Shown: in pieces, positions 51,904 through 58,269 of the stretch
Layout of the letters: the number at the start of each line of letters is the position of its first letter
Numbering within the stretch: the stretch's first letter is position 1
Origin: Paludibacteraceae bacterium
Lineage (GTDB): Bacteria > Bacteroidota > Bacteroidia > Bacteroidales > Paludibacteraceae
Assembly (NCBI GenBank): GCA_017448985.1
Contig: JAFSKL010000016.1
Location: 1 to 64,000 of the forward strand
Direction: 5' to 3'
Length of the DNA: 64,000 nt
Translations under genes and position numbers: made by a program
The notes under the pieces: generated by a model
What the model was told of the DNA's origin: nothing
Databases searched by the model: none
The model's input: the letters and a program-made list of their open reading frames with translations, nothing else

Positions 51904-54105
51904 TCAGAACGGATAGCCTATGGCGAAATGGAAGGTCATGTCATCGTTCCAGCCGAGGCCATTGGGGACGGTACGCCATTGTTTGCCTTCGGCTATACGG
52001 CTCGGGTCATGCAGTTTGACACCAAAATCCACGCGGAAGATGAGTATCGACAGGTCGAAACGCACACCCACTCCGTAGCTCCACGCTATCTGTTTGTAAA
52101 AATCGCTCGTGAACGCCCCGCCGGGTTGGGAGTCGTACTCACGAATGGTCCATATATTGCCTGCATCGACAAAGGCTGCCAATTCAAGGAACTTAAGCAC
52201 TTTGTAGCGGTATTCGACATTCATATCCAACTTGATATCCCCCACCTGCAGGTCATAGACGAGCGTGTTCTCCACTCCGCGGAACGAACCGGGCCCGAGT
52301 GTACGGGCCTGCCACCCTCGCACACTGTTGGCTCCGCCCGCAAAATAGCGTTTGATGAACGGCACGACATCGGCATTGAGGTACGGCACGGCCACACCGA
52401 TGCCTATATGGCCCAAGAGGTGATGTTGCGGGTTAATGATGCCATGATAGGTGAAGTTGATATCTCCTTTGGCATACTGCGCAAACGGTATCTTCCACAT
52501 CACATAATGTCCCTCCTCGTTCTTCTCGAAGTGAGCCGCCGAGGCCAGACCATAGAGTGCATTGCCTGCCGTCTCCGCACGCAGCGCAAGCTGCAGGAAC
52601 GAGCGGTTGGGATAACGCTGGCTGTAGGTAGAGAATGTACCCAGGTAACTCCAATCGACGATGAACTGGTCCTCGTAACTGGCCTTGAGCACGGACGATT
52701 TCTCCATGAAGTCGTGCCTGAACTGGTCGGACATCCAAGGCAGGTAGATATAGTTGATGTCGACGAGATTGAATTGGTGGGTCCACCGGCTTCCGGGCAG
52801 ACGCGGGACGAAATAGGAGAGACCCGCGTTGGCGATTGTACGGGTATATTCCTCGGGTCGTTGCTGGTAGTTGTAGGCTATGTTCACTTTGACATTCGAC
52901 GGGAAGAGAAGTCCGGCTTCGGCTTTGGCCTCAATAGCTCGACCGCCGTTGGCTCTCCATTCGTACGAAGCGCGTCCGCCGAGCGTGAATTGTTCGGCAC
53001 CGTGGAAGAGATTCTTATTGCTATAGTTGATACCTGCCGCCACACCCCAGTCACCGGCGCTGTAGGTTCCTTCCACTTCGGCGGTCACGGAGTTGAGTCG
53101 TCCTCGCGAGACGGTGATGGCACAATCCAGGAGGCTGTCGCCCACATCTGTGAACGCTATGTCCACATACTTGACGGGAGCAAGCGCGTTCATGCGTGCG
53201 TAGGTCCGTTCCACTCTCCATTCGGCATAAGGCTCTCCTTCGCGCAGACGACAGGCCCTACGCAAGGCATCCTTACGCAAGAAAGGCTGCTCCATCTTAT
53301 ACTCGATTTGACCAATCTTGTAACGCGTGCGCACACGGGCGATAGTAGCCGAATCGAGGTGATAGACATAGGTGGCGAGGTGCAGACGCACATCGACCTG
53401 ATTCGTACCAAGGGCACTATCGGCGGTGAACTCAAGCATCGATTTCTCGAAGAAGAAATAACCTCTGTTGCGCATGACAGTTGTGATACGCTGGCGCTCT
53501 TCGTCCAAGGTGGCCGTCGAGAAATGTTGTCCGGGCCGAACGAGACTGCGGTCGTCGGCAGCGACATCGTAGAGTGCATCGATCGGCAGATCCACGCCGT
53601 AGGTACGGATGGTATAAGGATGGTTAGCGGTGATGAGATAGTTGACCTCTATCTTGCGGTTCTTCTTGTAGATCTTCTGCGTATCGACTTGCGCATTGAA
53701 ATAGCCCAAGTTATTCATCTGCTGGCGGAGCTGTTGCATACTGACGATAGTCAGGTCCTCGTCATAGATGACAGGCGCTTCACCCATCTTCATCGCATTG
53801 CGCGCCAGTTTCTTGCGGGTCTTCGTAGTGGTATCCGTCGGAGCGGTGTTATAGACATCCAACTGCATCTTCCAGAAACCGAGTATCTCCGTGTTCTGCT
53901 TCTGCCGCAAGTAGTTACGCAGACTGCTCACATCGACGGACGGATCGTCCTCACATTTGACCCGCACTTTGTTGAGCAGGTACTTATCCTGCGGCACGAA
54001 CTTGGTCGTGTTGCAAGAAGGAAGTGAAAATTGAAAAATGAAAATTGAAAGGAAAATAAGAAACCTTTCACCTTTAAAACCATATGTCCACAATCTGCGC
54101 AGCAT
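51904..54105 (-). CDS. tamL: BamA/TamA-family outer-membrane lipoprotein TamL
   Basis: 733 residues. The signal peptide FLIFLSIFIFQFSLPSC gives a lipidated Cys near 31 (SCNTTKFVPQDKYLL), which with the POTRA-like repeats (about 35 to 330) and C-terminal 16-strand barrel defines the Bacteroidota TamL. SVRGWQARTLGPGSF is the barrel loop containing the conserved VRGW/Y motif, and the protein ends FHFAIGYPF with a terminal Phe. Family knowledge: works with inner-membrane TamB in outer-membrane protein insertion or phospholipid transport. The signal peptide core is coded by 7-bp words TTGAAAA/ATGAAAA (54023-54053). The promoter -7 box TAATTTTG (54116-54123) is only 11 bases from the start, so the mRNA may be almost leaderless. 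Confidence 0.9.
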   Translation of the reverse strand: MLRRLWTYGFKGERFLIFLSIFIFQFSLPSCNTTKFVPQDKYLLNKVRVKCEDDPSVDVSSLRNYLRQKQNTEILGFWKMQLDVYNTAPTDTTTKTRKKLARNAMKMGEAPVIYDEDLTIVSMQQLRQQMNNLGYFNAQVDTQKIYKKNRKIEVNYLITANHPYTIRTYGVDLPIDALYDVAADDRSLVRPGQHFSTATLDEERQRITTVMRNRGYFFFEKSMLEFTADSALGTNQVDVRLHLATYVYHLDSATIARVRTRYKIGQIEYKMEQPFLRKDALRRACRLREGEPYAEWRVERTYARMNALAPVKYVDIAFTDVGDSLLDCAITVSRGRLNSVTAEVEGTYSAGDWGVAAGINYSNKNLFHGAEQFTLGGRASYEWRANGGRAIEAKAEAGLLFPSNVKVNIAYNYQQRPEEYTRTIANAGLSYFVPRLPGSRWTHQFNLVDINYIYLPWMSDQFRHDFMEKSSVLKASYEDQFIVDWSYLGTFSTYSQRYPNRSFLQLALRAETAGNALYGLASAAHFEKNEEGHYVMWKIPFAQYAKGDINFTYHGIINPQHHLLGHIGIGVAVPYLNADVVPFIKRYFAGGANSVRGWQARTLGPGSFRGVENTLVYDLQVGDIKLDMNVEYRYKVLKFLELAAFVDAGNIWTIREYDSQPGGAFTSDFYKQIAWSYGVGVRFDLSILIFRVDFGVKLHDPSRIAEGKQWRTVPNGLGWNDDMTFHFAIGYPF

Positions 54106-54115
54106 AATTAGCGTG

Positions 54116-54123
54116 CAAAATTA
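54116..54123 (-). promoter_or_regulatory. tamL cluster promoter -7 box
   Basis: Minus-strand TAATTTTG with ATTTGCATATATG about 20 bases upstream. The -33 palindrome TTTGCATATATGCAAA (54132-54147) is shared head to head with the trmH-like promoter on the other strand. Confidence 0.6.
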
Positions 54124-54131
54124 GTAAAAAA

Positions 54132-54163
54132 TTTGCATATATGCAAATATTTTTGTAATTTTG
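54132..54163 (+). promoter_or_regulatory. Promoter of the TrmH-family gene
   Basis: TTTG (54132-54135), 20 bases, TAATTTTG (54156-54163). It shares the TTTGCATATATGCAAA palindrome with the divergent tamL promoter. Confidence 0.65.
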
Positions 54164-54181
54164 TGCCCAAAATCGGAAATT

Positions 54182-54916
54182 ATGGAAAAAATATCGAAAG
54201 CGCAAGTCAAATTAGTGCGCAGTTTGCAGCAAAAGAAGTTCCGTGACGAGTTAGGACTTTTTGTGGCAGAAGGGGAAAAATGTGTGTCCGAAATCGCCAA
54301 GGGTTTTGAGTTGGTGTCTCTTTTTCGCGAAGGAGAGAATGCGACCCGTACAGAGATTGAGCAGATGTCCGGTTTGCGTACGCCACAGGGAGTGATGGGC
54401 GTGTTTAGAAAAAGGCATTCAGCATTCAGTATTCAGTATTCAGATTTATTACTTGTGCTGGACGGGGTACAGGACCCGGGGAATTTAGGGACTATTATCC
54501 GTACCTGCGACTGGTTCGGAGTACACGATATCGTTTGTTCGCTCGACACTGCTGACTGCTATAATCCGAAGGTGGTACAGGCCACGATGGGTGCCTTGGC
54601 GAGAGTAAGGGTTCACTATGTCGATTTGCCCCAATGGCTGTCAGCTATCAGCCATCAGCATTCAGAAGTCAGCATTTATGGCACGTTGCTCGATGGCCGA
54701 GACATGTATGAAGTCTTAAAGGTGAGAGGTGAAAGGTTAACGGCGAAAGGAATTATCATCATGGGTAATGAGGGAAACGGCATCTCGCAGGAGGTTCGTC
54801 CGTTCATCACGCACCCGATTCGGATACAGAGTTATCCAAAAGACGTTGAGACTTCGGAAAGCCTCAACGTCTCTATTGCAACCGCGATCGTTCTCGCAGA
54901 GTTCAGAAGGGGTTAG
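54182..54916 (+). CDS. TrmH/SpoU-family RNA 2'-O-methyltransferase
   Basis: 244 residues from ATG 54182 (MEKISKAQVKLVRSLQQKKF). The N-terminal substrate-binding part includes LFVAEGEKCVSEI. SPOUT motifs are DGVQDPGNLGTIIRTCDWFG (motif 1), IIIMGNEGNGIS (motif 2) and ESLNVSIATAIVLAEF (motif 3). It methylates ribose in rRNA or tRNA; the exact target cannot be read. It has three repeat-coded inserts that keep frame: RHSAFSIQYSD (four CATTCAG words, 54416-54443), ISHQHSEVSIYG (CAGCATT words, 54645-54677), and LKVRGERLTAK (five GGTGAGA-type words, 54721-54750). All fall in loops between strands. Confidence 0.9.
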   Translation: MEKISKAQVKLVRSLQQKKFRDELGLFVAEGEKCVSEIAKGFELVSLFREGENATRTEIEQMSGLRTPQGVMGVFRKRHSAFSIQYSDLLLVLDGVQDPGNLGTIIRTCDWFGVHDIVCSLDTADCYNPKVVQATMGALARVRVHYVDLPQWLSAISHQHSEVSIYGTLLDGRDMYEVLKVRGERLTAKGIIIMGNEGNGISQEVRPFITHPIRIQSYPKDVETSESLNVSIATAIVLAEFRRG

Positions 54917-55070
54917 TCACAAAGATGCGGTACTCGAAGGGGGTGAAGGTAGTGGAGGATTCGAGTTGTTCGGGCTGGCAGGCTGTGAAAGAGACCGCTA
55001 ACGCAGTCAGAAGAGAGACCGCCAAGGCTGTAAGACCGGCCTTTGGCTTGATAGATGCTATTCGTTTCAT
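54903..55070 (-). CDS. Small lipoprotein ORF (55 residues)
   Basis: The ATG at 55070 begins MKRIASIKPKAGL, then LAVSLLTALAVSFTAC with a lipobox cysteine, QPEQLES, and a short tail ending EYRIFVTNPF. It was found by reading the strand opposite the trmH-like gene end, which it overlaps by 14 bases (convergent). It lies downstream of thrS and another small lipoprotein ORF in the same direction. The signal peptide is convincing, the function unknown. It may be a genuine small lipoprotein or the remnant of a longer one. Confidence 0.5.
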   Translation of the reverse strand: MKRIASIKPKAGLTALAVSLLTALAVSFTACQPEQLESSTTFTPFEYRIFVTNPF

Positions 55071-55083
55071 AAGCTTTCAGTAG

Positions 55084-55188
55084 TCAGTTATCAGAGACCT
55101 TGAGGGTCCCGTCGGGAGAAGAGACCTGCGTCCTGCCGCAACTGATGAACAGAAGCGGCAGGAGCATGAATAAATAGATGTGACGCAT
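55084..55188 (-). CDS. Very small lipoprotein ORF or remnant (34 residues)
   Basis: The ATG at 55188 gives MRHIYLFMLLPLLFISC, a good lipobox, then GRTQVSSPDGTLKVSDN and stop. SSPDGTLKV resembles the mature start of secreted GH97-type glycosidases, so this may be the 5' remnant of such a gene. The stop lies in words TCAGTAG/TCAGTTA of the 7-bp type. It starts 18 bases after the thrS stop. Confidence 0.45.
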   Translation of the reverse strand: MRHIYLFMLLPLLFISCGRTQVSSPDGTLKVSDN

Positions 55189-55205
55189 GTGGTATGTAGT
55201 TGCGA

Positions 55206-57035
55206 TTAGTACTCGCTCATTTGGGCATGGACGTTGTCGTCGATGAAGTCCGCAAACTGGAGGATCGTCATCGTGCCGTCTCCCGGAGGTGCGGGCTGAC
55301 CGCTGGCCTCACCGCCTTGACGACGAACGGACACGAGTCCCTCCGCCTCCTCTTTCTCGCCCACGATGAGCATGTAGGGGATACGCTTGAGCTCGTTGTC
55401 ACGGATCTTACGGCCCAGTTTCTCGTTGCGGTCATCAACGATGACACGCACATCCTGAATCTCAAGCAACTCTTTGACTTGCCATGCGTAGTCGTTAGTC
55501 TTCTCGGAAATAGGCAGTATGACGGCTTGTTCGGGCGTGAGCCAGAGGGGGAACTTACCGGCAGTATGTTCTATCAGCACAGCCACGAAACGCTCCATAG
55601 AGCCAAACGGCGCACGGTGAATCATGACGGGGCGGTGCTTCTGGTTATCTTCGCCCGTGTACTCGAGTTCGAAGCGCTCCGGCAGGTTGTAATCGACCTG
55701 AATGGTACCCAACTGCCAACGGCGACCGAGGGCATCCTTGACCATGAAGTCGAGTTTGGGTCCGTAGAAAGCAGCCTCTCCTTCCACCTCGGTAGCAGGC
55801 AGGTTCATCTCGCGGCAAGCCTCGCGGATAGCGTTCTCGGCGTGCTCCCATATCTCGTCCGAGCCCACATACTTGGTCGTGTTCTTGGGGTCACGGAGGG
55901 AGATTTGCGCCTCGTAGTTATCGAAATTGAGGGCCTTGAAGATGATGTTGATGATCTCCATGACGCGTATGAACTCGGCTTTCACCTGGTCCTGGCGGCA
56001 GAAGATATGTGCATCGTCCTGGGTGAACGACCTAACGCGCGTCAGTCCGTGGAGCTCACCGCTCTGCTCGTAACGATAGACGGTACCGAACTCGGCGCAG
56101 CGGAACGGCAGGTCCTTGTACGAATGGGGGCTGTTCTTATAGATAGCGCAGTGGTGGGGGCAGTTCATCGGCTTGAGCAGATAGACCTCGCCTTCCTCGG
56201 GTGTGGTGATGGGCTGGAACGAGTCCTTGCCGTAGTGATCCCAGTGACCCGAAGTCATATATAGGTTCTTTGAACCAATATGCGGGGTGATGACCTGCTG
56301 GTAGCCGTAGCGTTTCTGGATACGCTTGAGGAAGTCCTCGAGGCGCAGACGAAGGGCTGTGCCTTTGGGCAGCCAGATGGGCAGACCCTTGCCCACCATG
56401 TCGGAGAACATAAAGAGCTCGAGCTCTTTGCCTATCTTGCGGTGGTCGCGTTTCTTGGCCTCCTCGAGCATGAGGAGGTACTCGTCGAGCATGGAGCGTT
56501 TGGGGAACGAGATGCCGTAGATACGGGTCATCATCGGTCGGGTATCGTCGCCACGCCAGAAAGCGGCGGAACAGCTGAGCACTTTGACTGCTTTGATGTC
56601 GCTCGTAGAAAGGAGGTGCGGGCCCTTGCAGAGGTCGGTGAAGTTGCCCTGCGTATAGGTGGTGATGGTACCATCCTCCAATTCGGATATCAGTTCACAC
56701 TTGTAGGTCTGGCCTTTGTCGCCGAAGGCTTTGAGTGCCTCGGCTTTGCTGATTTCGGCGCGGACGATCGACTCTTTGCGCTTCTGAATCTCCGCAATCT
56801 TTTCCTCAATGGCGGGGAAGTCGGAATCCTTGATCACCTGTCCTTCGGCAGGCATGACGTCGTAATAAAAACCATTCTCAATAGCGGGTCCGATACCGAA
56901 TTGTATTCCCGGGTAGAGTTCCTGTAGCGCCTCAGCCATGAGGTGCGAAGACGAATGCCAGAAAGCATGTTTGGCCTCAGCGTCCTCCCATTCGAACGCC
57001 TGAATAGAGCCATCTTGATATTGAACTTTTATCAT
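55206..57035 (-). CDS. thrS: Threonyl-tRNA synthetase lacking the TGS domain
   Basis: 609 residues. Instead of the usual N-terminal TGS domain (about 60 residues) the protein goes directly from [18 protein letters not shown] to [20 protein letters not shown], the start of the editing domain. Editing-domain HSSSH and [13 protein letters not shown] are present, as are catalytic motifs: [13 protein letters not shown] (zinc Cys), [52 protein letters not shown] and [18 protein letters not shown]. The anticodon domain ends the protein. Relatives have about 640 to 650 residues, so the loss is at the N-terminus. The start is fixed by the promoter 30 bases upstream. It should still charge tRNA-Thr. 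Confidence 0.95.
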   Translation of the reverse strand: MIKVQYQDGSIQAFEWEDAEAKHAFWHSSSHLMAEALQELYPGIQFGIGPAIENGFYYDVMPAEGQVIKDSDFPAIEEKIAEIQKRKESIVRAEISKAEALKAFGDKGQTYKCELISELEDGTITTYTQGNFTDLCKGPHLLSTSDIKAVKVLSCSAAFWRGDDTRPMMTRIYGISFPKRSMLDEYLLMLEEAKKRDHRKIGKELELFMFSDMVGKGLPIWLPKGTALRLRLEDFLKRIQKRYGYQQVITPHIGSKNLYMTSGHWDHYGKDSFQPITTPEEGEVYLLKPMNCPHHCAIYKNSPHSYKDLPFRCAEFGTVYRYEQSGELHGLTRVRSFTQDDAHIFCRQDQVKAEFIRVMEIINIIFKALNFDNYEAQISLRDPKNTTKYVGSDEIWEHAENAIREACREMNLPATEVEGEAAFYGPKLDFMVKDALGRRWQLGTIQVDYNLPERFELEYTGEDNQKHRPVMIHRAPFGSMERFVAVLIEHTAGKFPLWLTPEQAVILPISEKTNDYAWQVKELLEIQDVRVIVDDRNEKLGRKIRDNELKRIPYMLIVGEKEEAEGLVSVRRQGGEASGQPAPPGDGTMTILQFADFIDDNVHAQMSEY

Positions 57036-57063
57036 AAAATAAGTGTTTTTTCCAAATCGGGTG

Positions 57064-57071
57064 CAAATTTA
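57064..57071 (-). promoter_or_regulatory. thrS promoter -7 box
   Basis: Minus-strand TAAATTTG, preceded by AAAAAAAAGCAG and TTTGCATATGTC (-33 region) at the standard distance. After the box the transcript would begin in GCACCCGATTT, the same sequence as on the divergent nuclease side. Confidence 0.65.
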
Positions 57072-57121
57072 CTGCTTTTTTTTGACATATGCAAATAAAA
57101 AATATTTTTTTGTACAAATCC

Positions 57122-57152
57122 TTGTGTAATTGATTTTTTTTTTGTACCTTTG
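57122..57152 (+). promoter_or_regulatory. S1/P1 nuclease promoter
   Basis: TTG (57122-57124), 20 bases, TACCTTTG (57145-57152). Confidence 0.6.
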
Positions 57153-57185
57153 CACCCGATTTAAAAATGCACCCGATTTAAAAAT
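57152..57185 (+). repeat. 17-bp tandem repeat GCACCCGATTTAAAAAT at transcription start
   Basis: Two perfect copies (57152-57168, 57169-57185). The word TTTGCACCCGATTT also appears inverted at 57054-57067 beside the thrS promoter. Confidence 0.85.
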
Positions 57186-57191
57186 GAAACC

Positions 57192-58037
57192 ATGAAAAGA
57201 ATAAAATCAATGAGACGGAGTATCTCCATAGTTATTTTGTGCGTATGTGCGTGCGCGTATAGTGCGCCGGCGTGGGCATGGGGTCAGGAAGGACATAGGA
57301 TCATTGCGAAGATAGCGTATGACCACATGAGCCGTAAGGCACGGAAGAGCGTGGATCGGATAATGGGTCAGCGCGGGATCATCTATTGGGCCAACTGGCC
57401 GGATGAGATAAAGAGCGACACGATCTATGCGCAGAGTATCAAGGACGGTTGGCACTATCAGGATTTAGAAAGCGGACTATCCGACTCGCTGGTAATGGAC
57501 GCGCTGGTACATTATCGGAGCGTGGGAGGAAATCTGTTTCGAGCGTTGGACTCGTTAAAGGCGATTATGCGAGATGTCGAGACTTCGAGACCTCGAGACC
57601 TCGAGAGGGCGAAAAGAGTACAGACTGAACATGTTCTCCGGTTTATTGTGCATCTGAGCGGGGACAGGTACTGCCCGATGCACCTGGCGCATATGGACGA
57701 CAAAGGCGGCAACGCGGTGAAGATGCAGTGGTTCGGACGGAACACGAACCTGCACAGCGTATGGGACACTAAGCTGATAGAGAGTCAGGGATACAGTTAC
57801 ACGGAGTACGCGCAGATGATAGAGGACGAGTTCGGGTGGAAACGCAAGGCGATAGAACAGGCAACAGACGAGGAGTTGCTCAGGCAGAGTTATCACATGG
57901 TGGAAGACATATACCGGTACCAGGAGACATGGGACGAGAACACCTATCACTATATTTACAGGTGGCATAAGGATTGCGAGGAACAGCTGTACATTGCGGG
58001 AATAAGGCTGGCAAAGCTATTAAATGAAATATTTTAA
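57192..58037 (+). CDS. S1/P1-type zinc-dependent nuclease
   Basis: 281 residues with a signal peptide (SIVILCVCACAYSAPAWA) cleaved before WGQEGHRIIAKIA, where the mature N-terminal Trp and His bind zinc. Other ligands: NWPDEIK (Asp), GWHYQDL (His), VHLSGDRYCPMHLAHMDDKG (His, Asp, His) and TNLHSVWDTKLI (His, Asp). It degrades single-stranded nucleic acids outside the cytoplasm, probably for phosphate or nucleoside supply. The loop VETSRPRDLERAKRVQ is coded by about four 8-bp CGAGACCT words (57573-57607), related to the octamer in ispH. It is divergent from thrS, with a 17-bp tandem repeat at the predicted transcript start. Confidence 0.9.
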   Translation: MKRIKSMRRSISIVILCVCACAYSAPAWAWGQEGHRIIAKIAYDHMSRKARKSVDRIMGQRGIIYWANWPDEIKSDTIYAQSIKDGWHYQDLESGLSDSLVMDALVHYRSVGGNLFRALDSLKAIMRDVETSRPRDLERAKRVQTEHVLRFIVHLSGDRYCPMHLAHMDDKGGNAVKMQWFGRNTNLHSVWDTKLIESQGYSYTEYAQMIEDEFGWKRKAIEQATDEELLRQSYHMVEDIYRYQETWDENTYHYIYRWHKDCEEQLYIAGIRLAKLLNEIF

Positions 58038-58269
58038 ATTTTATTTATAATCAAAAAAACATAAAAAAATGATTATTGATTTTAGTACTACGTACTATCG
58101 AATCTTATTTCGCTAAAGACCGATTTCAAAAAAATTTGACTCGTTCTTTATCCAAATAATCTTCCAACTCTACGAGTTAAAATCAATAATCTTCAAAAAA
58201 GTCAAAAAACACTCAAAATAGCTTAACTATAATCGTTCATAAGACAAACATTTAACAAACAATAAATCT
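58038..58269. other. Leader of the TonB-receptor operon, no gene
   Basis: AT-rich. TTATTGATTTTA (58074-58085) and TAAAATCAATAA (58178-58189) form a 12-base inverted repeat about 90 bases apart, so the RNA could fold the intervening region into a loop. Two TACTACGTACTA-like words (58085) form a small palindrome. No consensus -7 box is clear, and I see no preQ1 riboswitch features. Confidence 0.45.

Noticed and set aside
51892..54027. + strand ORF of 711 codons
   Set aside because: Shadow of tamL, whose minus-strand product has a lipobox, POTRA and barrel motifs; the + product has no recognisable pattern.
55200..56264. + strand ORF of 354 codons
   Set aside because: Shadow of thrS, which has all synthetase motifs.
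58038..58269. preQ1 riboswitch upstream of the que operon
   Set aside because: No preQ1-I hairpin with A-rich tail and no purine-binding core could be found by eye; only a long inverted repeat is present.
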